A stretch of DNA of 30,427 nt, from NCBI GenBank assembly GCA_019677205.1, contig JAAMXY010000313.1:1-30427 (forward strand). The letters are read 5' to 3'. The notes beneath the pieces were generated by a model. It was not told the origin of the DNA. It was given only the letters and a program-made list of their open reading frames with translations, and ran no database searches. A program made the position numbers and the translations under genes. The stretch comes from Pinguiococcus pyrenoidosus (lineage: Eukaryota > Sar > Pinguiophyceae > Pinguiochrysidales > Pinguiochrysidaceae). This document shows positions 1 through 9,312 of this stretch, one piece after another; the first letter of the stretch is position 1, and each line of letters opens with the position of its first letter.

Positions 1-1365
1 GCCATCTCTTCCAGCGCGGTCTTGGCAGCTTCGGCGTCTTTTTCGTACCGAGCAAGACGTTCCGTCGCCTCGTCGCTTGGCCGCGAGTCTCTTAGCGATG
101 CGATCTCGGTGTCCTTTGCCTTGACGTCGGTGCGTAGGGCCTCCAGCTGCGTCAGAAGATCTTCCGGTGGTGCCGCGGACGTTTTCGGATGGCTTCTGGC
201 GTCGTCCAGTTCACATTGCACCTCGGCCAAGCGCTGCCCCAGTGCCTCCCCGGCCTGCTCGGCCTCCCTGAGCCTCTGCTCGAGCTTCTCTGCGCGCTCT
301 TCCGCATCGGTGGCCTTTCCCTGGTAGTCGAGGGCGGCGGCCGTCCTCGCGTCGGAGGCCGCCGTCTCGGCCTTCTTCTGCAGGCCCGAGATCTCGCGCT
401 CTTTGTCGCAGAGCTCCATCTGGAGCTGCAGGACTTGCCGCCTCAGCTCCCGCTCGCTTTGCAGCTTGTCGCTGGCGCCTTGCTCGCCAGCTGCTTGCTC
501 GCTGCCTTCCGTCCCTCCGGACATCAACTCGGTGATGTTCAGTTCGAGCACGCGGTTCTTGAGCTTGAGCTCTTCGTTCTGATTTTCCAGAGACTGGATC
601 TTGACTTGGAAGCCCTCTTCCTTCTCTTGCGCTTCTGCCGCCAGCCGGCTGTAGTCGTCAACGAGGCCATCGATGGTCTGCTCGTCGACCTCTTTGGCCG
701 TGTGAGCGTTGGCCTTGTCGCTGGCGAAGTTCTCCATGACTTCCGCATGCAAGGCCACCTGCTCCTGAAGTGCATTGGACTTCTCCTCGAGCTCCTGAAG
801 TCGTTGGTCCGCGCGATTGGCCCTCGCGGCGGCCTCGTTGCGCTCGATGAGCAAGTTGCGCAGCTTCTTCTCCCACGTGACGCCGGTCGTCTTCAGCACC
901 TCCAATTCCAACTGGAGCGCCTCGACGGATCCCTCCACAGGAGGCGCCGGAATCTCCGCACCATCGCCCTTGCCTTGAGAAGGAGGAGGAGGAGGAGGAG
1001 GCGGCGGCGGCGGAAAGAAGAGATCTACGTCAGCCACGACGATGCAACAAAGCGCTAGACTTGCGATCAAATGAGGCACCTTCGAGCGCGGCTTTCAGCT
1101 TCGAGATGTCGTTGTCCTTCTCGATCACGAGAGCTTGGTACTCGCGCGTCAGCCGGATCTGCTCCATCTGGAAGTCGAGGAGCTGGTCCCGGTAGAACAT
1201 GGCCTTGCTCACCTCGCTGCCGTCGTCGTCGGAGCCCTCCATCGCGATCCGGACATCTTCGTCGATCGCCGCCAAGGCATTATCGAGGCGCTGGCCTAGC
1301 TCCCCGACTGCGTCGCTCACCAGAGCGGACGCGTTGTCCATCGTGGCCCGAAGGTTGCCCCACAT
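1..1365 (-). CDS. Golgin-like long coiled-coil protein, N-terminal part (gene continues past the left edge)
   Basis: Two exons are visible: 1365-1080 and 973-1, with intron 974-1079 (donor GTGCCT, acceptor CTCAAG). The join is phase 1 and gives ...KLKAALE-G-KGDGAEIP... The ATG at 1365 has an in-frame stop two codons upstream, so this is the likely start. About 419 residues are visible. The first 40 (MWGNLRATMDNASALVSDAV...) can form an amphipathic helix. An acidic patch (EGSDDDGSE) follows, then an almost unbroken Glu/Leu/Lys/Gln-rich coiled coil to the window edge. Golgins such as GMAP-210 and TMF begin with a similar short aromatic/Gly amphipathic segment before a long coiled coil, which suggests a Golgi or vesicle tether. 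This is resemblance only: no GRIP or GRAB domain is visible because the C-terminus lies outside. Any long coiled-coil scaffold, for example a centrosomal one, is an alternative. Confidence 0.6.
974..1079 (-). other. Intron with trinucleotide-repeat polypyrimidine tract
   Basis: This 106-nt GT-AG intron lies in the golgin-like gene. On the plus strand, 980-1013 is a run of AGG then CGG triplets. On the transcribed strand it reads as a CCG/CCT array ending TTCTCAAG, so it forms the polypyrimidine tract next to the 3' splice site. Confidence 0.65.
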
Positions 1366-2050
1366 GCTTCAATGGGGCCGGACGAGCGCAAGAGAGGCGC
1401 TGTAGGACCGAATGTGGCCACTGATCAGCTGATAAAAAAAGCCAGCTCCCGCCGCGAGGACTGCACCAAAACCTAAGGCGATTGCCCCCCGGTCACGGTT
1501 TCTTCGACCTCGGCTTGGGGCTCTGACAATTGCTGCGCGCTTCCAGCAAAGATCGGGCGACGAAGCGGACGAGGATAGCGGCTTTGGCGCAGCTTCCAAC
1601 GGCGCCGCCGGTGGAGACCAAGATCAGCGAGCACGATAAAAAGATCCCGGGCACAACGTCGCTTGAGAAGCTTCTCGTGCTGTAGGCACGCCGCGAGGCT
1701 ACTGCGTCGACTCTGGGCGCAGAAGGAGTACACGGCGGCGCCGAAGTGTTTTTGGCGGGAAACACTGAATACAAACGTTTTTCTGCGGAGCTCCCAGAAT
1801 CCCGGGGCGCTCCGGAGCATTCCAGCAAGCGATCTTCCCGTTTCGTTTTCGTCATCTGTCCACCTCGCTTTTGGCGCCAAACGAGCGAACAAGTGTTCAA
1901 AAGTGCACAAAAGCAGCCATCGACCCCTGTCTCCTCCGCTCGGTAGTGGCTCCAGATGCTTTGTGCTGTGCGGGAAAGAAGCCTGCCGTTCTGCTGAGCA
2001 ACGCCGACAGCTTCGGTCAGCCCGGATCCAGTGGCGTCCGCACTGGTATC
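1366..2050. other. Divergent intergenic region between the golgin-like and HDHD2-type genes
   Basis: These 685 bases should hold both promoters and 5' UTRs. Several overlapping ORFs on both strands reach 60-200 codons but show no family resemblance and no consistent coding phase. On the minus strand, 1420-1480 encodes a hydrophobic stretch (ALGFGAVLAAGAGFFYQLI) in a frame that stops only two codons before the golgin ATG. Just upstream of that ATG the minus strand also has a T-rich tract followed by CAG (near 1425-1440), which could be the acceptor of a 5' UTR intron. I see no clear TATA box or RNA gene. Confidence 0.4.
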
Positions 2051-3092
2051 ATGCAGGGCCGCCGGGCGGTGCTTCTGGACCTCAGCGGGACCGTGCACGT
2101 AGGCTCCACCTTGCTTCCAGGTAGCGCGCCTGACCGAGTATGGAAGACGGCTGGAGGCTGTCCACTCAGCCTTCGCGGAAAGGGGCGGCGCCGGCGATAC
2201 AACGACTGAGAAGTCAAGGATGGCCCTTCATGTTCGTGTCCAACACAACGAAAGTACGCTGCCTCTCGCTCTCTGGCAGCCGTTTCTCCCTTTCAGAAAA
2301 ACCTGTGTCTGAGTGGTTTTCAATGGCTCTGTTCTCTTGCAGACATCGTCCATGAGGCTTCACCGGCAACTGACGGAGGACCTCGGCCTGGACATCGAGC
2401 GAGAGCGAATCCTGACGCCGTTGGTATCTGCAAAGCTGCTGCTTGAGTCGAAGGGCCTCTGTAATCCGTTTCTCATGCTGAACGACGAGGCCAAGGAAGA
2501 GTTTGACGGCATGACGATCGACGCCTCGAGCTACGACAGTGTGGTTCTCGGGTTGGTGCCTTCGATGTTCTGCTACGAGCATCTCAACGTAGCCTTTCGC
2601 CTGGTGAAGGGTGGTTGCCCTCTGATCGCGTTGCACCGGGGGCGATACTTTGCCACTGGGCCCGACGAGCTTTCTCTTGGTCCCGGGGCATTCGCTGCGG
2701 CGCTGGAGTACTCCGCGGGAGCAGAGGCCGAGGTCGTTGGCAAGCCAACAAGGTCGTTCTTTGAGCTTGCCGCGCAACAGCTTGGCTGCGCCGTCGAAGA
2801 GTGCTACATGGTGGGAGACGACGTGAAGGACGACATCATCGAGTCGCTTAAGCAAGCTGGCTTGAAGGGTACGACAAACGAGCAATCTCCAGCCTCGGCA
2901 CGGAGCCTTAACTTTTCCTTCTTGTACCGCTGGCTGTCGCGCTGCGCAGGCGCGGTCCTGGTTCACACTGGGAAGTATCGGGAAGGAGACGAAGCCCTAC
3001 TTCCAACCTTGCCCGAGCAGCTTTGCACCGACGCAGCGGACGTAGAAGCCGCCGTAGAGATCATCCTCGAGCACGAAGCCGCCCAGAGGTGA
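2051..3092 (+). CDS. HDHD2: HAD-superfamily hydrolase, HDHD2/LHPP type
   Basis: There are four exons: 2051-2120, 2183-2253, 2343-2868 and 2950-3092, giving 269 residues (human HDHD2 is about 259). Introns are 62, 89 and 81 nt, all GT-AG, in phases 1, 0 and 1, and every join restores the conserved sequence (LLPG-AAPAIQRL, SNTTK-TSSM, AGLKG-AVLVHTGKY). HAD motifs are visible: motif I DLSGT near residues 10-14, with Ser in place of the second Asp as in HDHD2 and LHPP; motif II SNTTK; the motif III lysine in VVGKP; and motif IV GDDVKDD. The cap domain carries the family signature LIALHRGRY followed by LGPG. The family consists of soluble cytosolic phosphatases whose physiological substrate is poorly defined; LHPP acts on phospho-histidine or lysine. 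The gene converges on its right-hand neighbour with 94 bases between the stop codons. Confidence 0.93.
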
Positions 3093-3186
3093 CGATATCC
3101 GACAGGGAGGACGGCAGTGCTGAAAGCTCTCCGGAAGCCGTGTCCCTCCTTGGCCAGCCGTTGCCGCGCGAGTGGTTTGCTCCCCC

Positions 3187-4941
3187 TCAATTCTCCTTCT
3201 TCTTTCGCGGCTTTCGCCTCTGCTTCTTCTCCTGCGCCGCTATGATGTGCTTCGAGGCTTTCTTGATCTTGTCTCTCGTGAGCTCGTCGTCTTCCATCTC
3301 CGGAATGCCTTCCTCGTGGTCGCGGCTGGTCTGCTCAAAGTCCTCTAGCAGCGTTGGCAGCTCGATCCTTTGGTTAAATGGCCTAGCCTGCAGCATCTCC
3401 ATGTCGGAGACCTGCCTGAAGTCCTCTTCAGCTTCCGTGGTAGCCGAGGCTGACATGCGCCTCATGAGGACCTCGGCTTCTTCGGCAGCTTTGACCCGCT
3501 GAAGCAACTTCGTCGCCACGCCCTCGCACTCGTTCAGCACCTCGACAATGCTCTCATCAGTGAGCGTTGTCCCGTCCTCCACGCCGAGCTCTTCGCGGAT
3601 TGCTGCGAGCTTCTCTTGGAGGTGCGCCACGCCGGCTTTGGCACTGATCACCGACCTCGCGAGCCTCCCGTACTTCATTCGGACGCGCTCCAGGTGGGTT
3701 GCGCTTGCAGCCAGTTTCTCCTCCATGTCGTCCACCAGCTTCCGTCGATGGCCCTTGTTGGTGCCGCTGTACTTCATCTCTTCGATCCGTTGCCGAAGCT
3801 CGTTCTTCATGCCATGGTACTTGTCGATCTTCTGCTGATTCTCTTTCGTGAGCAGCATGAGGCTCTCGGCGGTGCCCTCCTGGGAGACGACCTTCTGGAT
3901 CACTTCGTTGACATCGGAGACACCGGTGGCCTTCTTGATCTTGCGGAAGGCGTTCTGGAAGATGTCAATCTTCGACTGGTGCTCCTCCTTCTGTGCTCCT
4001 GCACGCGCTGCGGCGTCTTGGTTGGACTCCAGAGACGCCTTGAGAAAGGCTTCGGCTTGTATGTCCACATCACCCGCGGCATCCAGAACGACGCTACTGC
4101 GCATCTCCTCCCGCTTGTCTTGTCGTTGCTTCATCTGCTTGCGCACCTGGAGCATCTGGTGCTTCTCTCGGAGGTCCTTGTCCCGCCGCTTGCGCTCGGC
4201 CTCGTAGCCTTTGCGAATTTTCTCCAGCTCGTGCTGAGCGACTTCCCTCGCGTGGTTTGCGTCGCCCGAGAGAAGGAGGAGCTCTTGGTAGTCCCGATTC
4301 TTCCCTGCTAACGTCCGCTCGAAGGACGCGATCTGATTATCAAACCCAACGCGTTCGTCGCGAAGTCGCTTCACGATCTCCTCGTAGGTCTTCTTGATGT
4401 TCATGGCCTCGTTGTACTTGATCATCGCCTTGTCTAGTCGATTCTCAAGGACCCGGATCTTCTGCATCATAGGGCTGTTCCCCTGCTTCGGCCGCTTGTT
4501 CTCCAGCTCCACTGTCCTCAGCTCGTCGCGCAAGTCGCTGATACCCTGCTCGTACTCTGCGTTTGCGCTCCGCAGATTGTCGTACTGTGCGCGGAGCTTG
4601 ACCACTTCGCTTCGCAGACCCATGATTTCTCCTGTGCCAGTGTCCCCGTCGCTCTTGTCGTTGTCCCGCTTGAGAGTCGCGAGTCGCTTGCGAATCTCCT
4701 GCGCCATGAGGTATGCACAACGCGTCAGCACGTCGGGAGCGGGTCTTGGCGGCTCGTCACTGCTTGGTACCTTGTTCTCTTCGCGGAAGCGCTTGATCTC
4801 CTCCCGATTTGCCGCTTTGTTCGCCTCCAGAATGTCAATGTTCGTCTTTCGGTCGTTTTGCAGCATTCGCATGCGGTCGCGCAGCTCCTCCATCTCTTCG
4901 TCGATGGTCTTCTCGGCCCGGTTCCGGAAGGTTGTCGACAT
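3187..4941 (-). CDS. Outer dynein arm docking complex coiled-coil protein (ODA1/DC2, CCDC114/CCDC63 family)
   Basis: A single uninterrupted frame of 584 residues starts at the ATG at 4941; family members run about 550-670. It is coiled coil nearly throughout. The N-terminal segment EEMEELRDRMRMLQNDRKTN matches the family's opening ('...LENDRKAYSEE...'). The middle segment GVSDVNEVIQKVVSQE, followed by LLTKENQQKID and EMKYSG, is the most diagnostic stretch. The tail is basic (KKQRRKPRKKKEN). Known members form the docking complex that attaches outer dynein arms to axonemal doublets, so the protein should act in motile cilia. Family assignment is from remembered consensus; CCDC63, CCDC114 and algal DC2 cannot be separated here. 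It is intronless, unlike the two spliced genes on either side. Confidence 0.85.
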   Translation of the reverse strand: MSTTFRNRAEKTIDEEMEELRDRMRMLQNDRKTNIDILEANKAANREEIKRFREENKVPSSDEPPRPAPDVLTRCAYLMAQEIRKRLATLKRDNDKSDGDTGTGEIMGLRSEVVKLRAQYDNLRSANAEYEQGISDLRDELRTVELENKRPKQGNSPMMQKIRVLENRLDKAMIKYNEAMNIKKTYEEIVKRLRDERVGFDNQIASFERTLAGKNRDYQELLLLSGDANHAREVAQHELEKIRKGYEAERKRRDKDLREKHQMLQVRKQMKQRQDKREEMRSSVVLDAAGDVDIQAEAFLKASLESNQDAAARAGAQKEEHQSKIDIFQNAFRKIKKATGVSDVNEVIQKVVSQEGTAESLMLLTKENQQKIDKYHGMKNELRQRIEEMKYSGTNKGHRRKLVDDMEEKLAASATHLERVRMKYGRLARSVISAKAGVAHLQEKLAAIREELGVEDGTTLTDESIVEVLNECEGVATKLLQRVKAAEEAEVLMRRMSASATTEAEEDFRQVSDMEMLQARPFNQRIELPTLLEDFEQTSRDHEEGIPEMEDDELTRDKIKKASKHIIAAQEKKQRRKPRKKKEN

Positions 4942-6136
4942 CGCTTCGTGGGAGGATGATACGAGAGCACCGCTTGCAACACTCTAGCCCTTCCCTTCTC
5001 CCCGCTGTCTTCGCTTTCTACCCCGCAAGCTGTACCTCGCTTCTGGACGTTCGAGTCCAAGTGGATCTACTGCACTTTCCGTCTCGGTCTCCGAGACACA
5101 GATCTCCGTTGTCTACAGCGTCCAGGCGGCACCTTTGTCAGCTCTGGACCCGGCTTCGCGTGCCTGTGGCAGTCAGGAGAGGGCAGTTGTGGAAGCAGCA
5201 TGACTCCGATTCAAGAAAAGTGGAATGGAAGGAGCTTCGTTCCCGAGGCGCTCTGGCGCTCCGATCCGGAGTCCGGAGCGCACAGGCCCCATTCTTCCCG
5301 AGCTTCCCGAGCTTCCCGGCATTCTCGTGTCGCGAAGGCATTCGTCCTTCTGTCCTCCCCCTTTCTCGTTTTCCCGCGTGTCGCACGCTTTGGACAGGCC
5401 ATATCATACGTCTCACATGTGGATTTGGCTCAGGGCCTCAGTTTCATGGTTCCGGATCAAACCTTGGCCATGCGGCGGGCGGAAGTTGTGGACGTCCGGC
5501 CTCTCGGAAATCTAGATCTTGCAAGCAGCGTGCCCTTGGCTTCGAGGGATGCCGCGAGAACGCCAGCGCAGCGTGAATCTGTGGGTGTTTCTTCTGGAAG
5601 AGGCAGGTGCTGACAAGGTAGCAAGATCCCTCCTGTGATTCTGAGCGTCACTCTCGTCTGAAGACTCAAAGCATTGCTCAGACCGCCAGGCTGCGGCTTG
5701 CCGTCGTCCTCTTCGTGATTGTTCTAGTCGTGACCTGGCCCCGCCTACAGAAGGGCCATTTCCGACGGCGGCGTTGGCGTCCGAGGACCAGAGCGTAAGG
5801 CTGCCAAAGAAGGATTCAAAAGTCGAGTTCGTTGTGGGGTACGCATCGCCCAGATCATCGCCTCTAGCCCTCTGACACTCCCGTTCTTCGCGCCTCTTGC
5901 TCTGGGCCTCCTACATTTCGGACGTCTATCTGCTCTTCCTAATCGCCTATCGGGACGCCAGTCCCCTCCCGCACTGCTCCAAGCACGCACAGCTGTCTTC
6001 TCGGTCATGAGCTGGTCTATCTACGCCGCTCTCCTCTTCCTCTCGCTGGGATGAGTGGGACATCGAGATCGCTGTGCTCCGGCTGAGAAACCTGGAGATC
6101 GGGGCGTCTGCTTCTAGTCGCTTCCGCTTCTCCAGT
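4942..6136. other. 1.2-kb gap: promoter of the docking-complex gene plus possible exons of a small plus-strand membrane protein
   Basis: The left part should hold the promoter of the minus-strand docking gene. On the plus strand an ATG at 5549 opens a 23-codon frame ending at a GT (5618). Splicing in phase 0 to 5664 or 5682 gives a segment with a strong transmembrane stretch (LRLAVVLFVIVLVVTW, about 5695-5742). Further hydrophobic runs occur on the plus strand at 5855-5930 and 5995-6053. I could not connect them into one phase-consistent model, so this is a weak candidate. The sequence near 5300-5325 has a short direct repeat (GAGCTTCCC). No RNA gene was seen. Confidence 0.3.
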
Positions 6137-7791
6137 TCATGTGACTTCCGGCTTCACCAACGGAGGAGGAATATCGCTCTGCGCATCGACGCGAACGATT
6201 AGATCGAGTCTAGAACTCTTGCTCTTGAGGGGATCATCCACGACGAAGGTCACCTGTTCTTTGATGGCGCCGAGTGCCAGTCCGGTGCCGAAGGCTTCAG
6301 GGCGGATGTCTAGCTCTGGCAGGTCGCTTGAGATGGCGCGAAGAGTCTCCTGCAGGGTCTTGACGTTCTCCACGAATCGTCGGCAGTTCTCATGGTTGCT
6401 TCCAAAGCGGAGATTCATGATATTCTTGCGAATCCCCTGAAGGATCCGCGCGTTCGCACGCAGCCCTGTCTGGGCGTGCGCGAGCAGATTTCGGCTCCCG
6501 TCCGAGATGGAAGATCCGGTCTGGTCGGTCTGTAAACGTAGGCGCGGGGTGCCGCCCTTGCGGACACGCAGGCGCTTTTTGGGGTCCTCCGAAGATGCAT
6601 CAGGCACCTGAGAAGGTGGTAAGGTATTCATCTGAGTGGCAGGCAGCGGTTTCATAGCCTCCATGCCGGGCGGGCGTCACCATCGTCTTCAGCGTTCTCA
6701 CCTCTCCACGGTCCCCATGTCTACTTTCGCCTGCGCTGCCTTTCCTAACGCGATGCAGTCGGATGCTGGTGCCAAATAGCTTGCGATAGTGGATCGCAGT
6801 GTCCAGTGACGTCTTGTGCGGCAGCTTGCAGGAGACTTGCAGCATCGTCTTGATGTGATGCAGCGGGTTGTCCAGGGTGCCGTATTTGATGATGTACTTC
6901 TCAAAGGCGGACTGCTCCTCCTATGTGGCACCCCGAGCCCCGTAGAGCCCCACGTCAGCCAACACAGACGACCAGCTTTGCTTCCGTGGTCTACTTACGT
7001 GGGACCACTCTTTCCGGCCTGGTGTCCGGGCGTACCGCAGCATCTCGGCTCTTAGCGCATTGCACTCTTCCGGGCCAAGCTTGGAGTTCATGCGCTCTCG
7101 AAGGCTCCTGGTCTCCACCTTCAGCCGAGGGGCACCCGGCGGGAGGTCCGGCCCTTCGGCGGCCTTCTCTTCGGGAGGAGTTCTTCGACGATTCGGCTTT
7201 CGCTTCCTACTTCTGTACCGCAGAACGACGGCACAGCTGTCAGCGCCAAGGCCCCTGGGTCCAGAGGCACCGTCGACCGAGCATCATTGAAACGACTTCC
7301 GCGTGAAAGCCACACACAAGTCCCCACCTGGATTCAAAATTGCTCTGGGAGCTGGAGATCTGCGACGCCATGATGCTGAAATCGTCATTTGGTAGTGAGA
7401 ACGCCGTGAACCCTTCGAGAGACTGCCTAGGTTAGCCCCCATATGCCGCGGCGTCTCCAAATACCCGCGGCGCTTTGCGCACCTTCTATTTCGCCGTCCA
7501 AGGGATACTCGTTCAACGGGTCTGCAAGCAGCCCAGGGTCTTTGGGCTCTGGCGACGTCGAGAATCCGATGCTGCCACGACATCGAGTAGGATCGTCAAC
7601 CTCCCCGGAGCGACAAGCGCTAGAGTAGCGTGAAGGACGGCAGCTCACCTGGACGCGTCTTCCTCCAGCGCGACAAGATCTTGGGAGGCGTCTTGCTGGC
7701 CGGCCGTGCGAAGCTCCGAGGCGAACGCGTCCAACTCGTTCAGGTCCCACTCGAGGCTGGCCTCTCCTCCCGCGACGTAGGACGCAGACAT
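6137..7791 (-). CDS. SANT/Myb-like nuclear protein with DUF3755-type C-terminal region
   Basis: There are six exons: 7791-7649, 7571-7465, 7412-7328, 7212-6999, 6920-6702 and 6607-6137, about 412 residues. Introns are 77, 52, 115, 78 and 94 nt; all joins keep phase (2, 1, 2, 0, 0). Domain order: an acidic N-terminus (EWDLNELDAF...), a basic linker (RSRKRKPNRRR) that could be a nuclear localisation signal, then a SANT-like module split by an intron between EWSH and EEQSAFEKYIIKYG and ending KLPHKTSLDTAIHYRKL. After a variable linker comes a helical segment (LLAHAQTGLRANARILQGI ... NVKTLQETLRAISSDLPEL). This order matches plant and algal SANT + DUF3755 proteins, nuclear and of unknown function. 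The last intron has two in-frame acceptors. The start at 7791 is the first ATG in frame; an upstream exon is possible. Confidence 0.75.
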
Positions 7792-9312
7792 CGCCTCGCC
7801 AAATGGAAAAGGTCGGCCAGAGCTCCGCGTAGAGGGACGAAAGAAGCTGTCGCGAGACGTGGAGGTCGCGAGGCGGGGTATTAGCACCCTTCTTCACCGC
7901 CTTCTTCCACAAGAAGATCTCCGCATCCGCAAAAGGTGCGCGATGCGTGTGTCGCTCGCCTCCAGCCGACTTCAAGCCTTCCCAAGAAGCAGCGCTTGGC
8001 GTCGCGCGCAATGAGTCTCCTATCCGCTCGAATTCGCTTGGCAGAAAATCGCAAATCTTAGCTGCAGCACAGCGCCATAAACGTCGATACAGGGTCAAGA
8101 TCAGCGCACTTCCTCTGACGCGATAGCTGCGAAAAGGGCCGGAGCCTAGCTTGGCGTGGCTGTGGCGAAATCTGGTGAATCTCCGAAAGGCGCACCGATT
8201 TTCTAATTTTGCTCGAGGCTCAGCCTCTCTTTGGGCCTGCGTGCCTCGGCTATCGATCGGCCGAGACCTCGAGGGGCTCACTACTGCTACGTACAGCCCA
8301 GGGAAGGATCGGAAGGAAAGACGGTTGGTCGACGGTTCCTTCTTGGAAGACCCACGCGGCATGAACGCAGATTGGATGCCCAATACGTCAATTGCATGAG
8401 CGCCGTGGGGCCGGGCACCCAATGCAAAGACCTAAGACGCTACAGACGCCAGGCCTATGCGGGCATTCCGGGTTGGGTGTCTGGTTAGCCCTGTCAATTG
8501 GTTCCAGCACAGACTTGTGCCACCTTAGGATACAAGCACGTGCGACGATTCGGCCGTTCGAATTTCTCGGCGCATTGATCGCGCGAGTTGGGGATCTGCC
8601 GAACAACCCACACACTCAGGTTGGAGGGTCGCTGCGCAAGGGAATCATTTCATGCGGCTCTTCACGAGGCTGTAGGCGGCCTGCTCCCGGCAGCCAGGGG
8701 ATGCTTGACGTTGTCAGGCATCGGGAACCCATTTCAGATTTACTTCCCGTTCCCTCGGCGCGACTGTCAGGAGACTGAGTCGTCCTCGTTGGCGCCCTTG
8801 CTCGATGTGCTGCGGTGCAGAGCACCTGCAGAGGAGGCACGACCTTGCATGACGTCGAGCAAGGTGGGCGAGAGGGCGGAGGTGCAACATCCGCATCGAT
8901 CTGCGGAGCCATGCGAATTCAGAGGGGCACTGGCGCTGGGACCTCTCTGCGAAGGAATGGCCGTGCAAGTCGTCGCGCTTCTTATTAGATTCCTGCGGAA
9001 GTTGTGGCCTGTGATGACGCCAAACGGAGGTTCAAGATCTTGTGGGTTCTGGGTGGCAAGCTTCCCACACCAGGCCAAGGGTGCCAACACACGAGAGCGG
9101 GTCGCCGATGAAGACAGGCCTCGCTGCACTACCGCAGTGCCACCACAGGCGACAGGAAAGCCATTACGCTGTGGATTTGGAAACTGCCTCTGAGTTGCTG
9201 CAGCCCCTTCTCTTCTGACCTAGCAACTCTCTCGGTGTAGCTGGCCCGCTCCTACCGTCCGTCTTCGCCGTCAAGTAGGACAGGCCGACCACACGGCGGC
9301 AAGGAATCCTCC
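7792..9312. other. 1.5-kb gap without a convincing gene
   Basis: This gap lies between the start of the SANT/DUF3755 gene and the stop of the repeat giant, both on the minus strand, so it should contain the promoter of the former and the 3' UTR of the latter. A minus-strand frame stays open from 8422 into the SANT gene; its part at about 7905-8090 reads like protein (ICDFLPSEFERIGDSL, AEIFLWKKA). It could splice (donor GTGAAG near 7907, acceptor just before the GCG-ATG at 7791) onto the SANT gene in phase 0. A 201-codon plus-strand ORF at 8588-9193 has Cys/Arg-rich composition and no recognisable domain. No tRNA, repeat array or mobile element was seen. Confidence 0.35.

Noticed and set aside
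189-1058. Plus-strand Leu-rich ORF of 289 codons
   Set aside because: It is the complement of the coiled-coil coding exon on the minus strand. The high Leu content comes from Lys/Glu codons read backwards, and it runs through the intron's triplet repeat.
1369-1599. Minus-strand ORF with a hydrophobic segment just upstream of the golgin-like ATG
   Set aside because: It stops two codons before the next gene's ATG, leaving no UTR, and its upstream part looks random. More likely 5' UTR sequence.
3616-4311. Plus-strand ORF of 231 codons rich in Leu and His
   Set aside because: Antisense shadow of the docking-complex coiled coil, which has clear family motifs on the minus strand.
5046-5060. GTTCGAGTCC, similar to a tRNA T-loop/B box
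   Set aside because: The flanking bases do not pair as a T stem, and no acceptor stem or A box is found at the right distance.
8588-9193. Plus-strand ORF of 201 codons
   Set aside because: Mixed Arg/Cys/Pro composition, no domain, no splice context, and equal-length ORFs on the other strand; kept only as part of the gap description.
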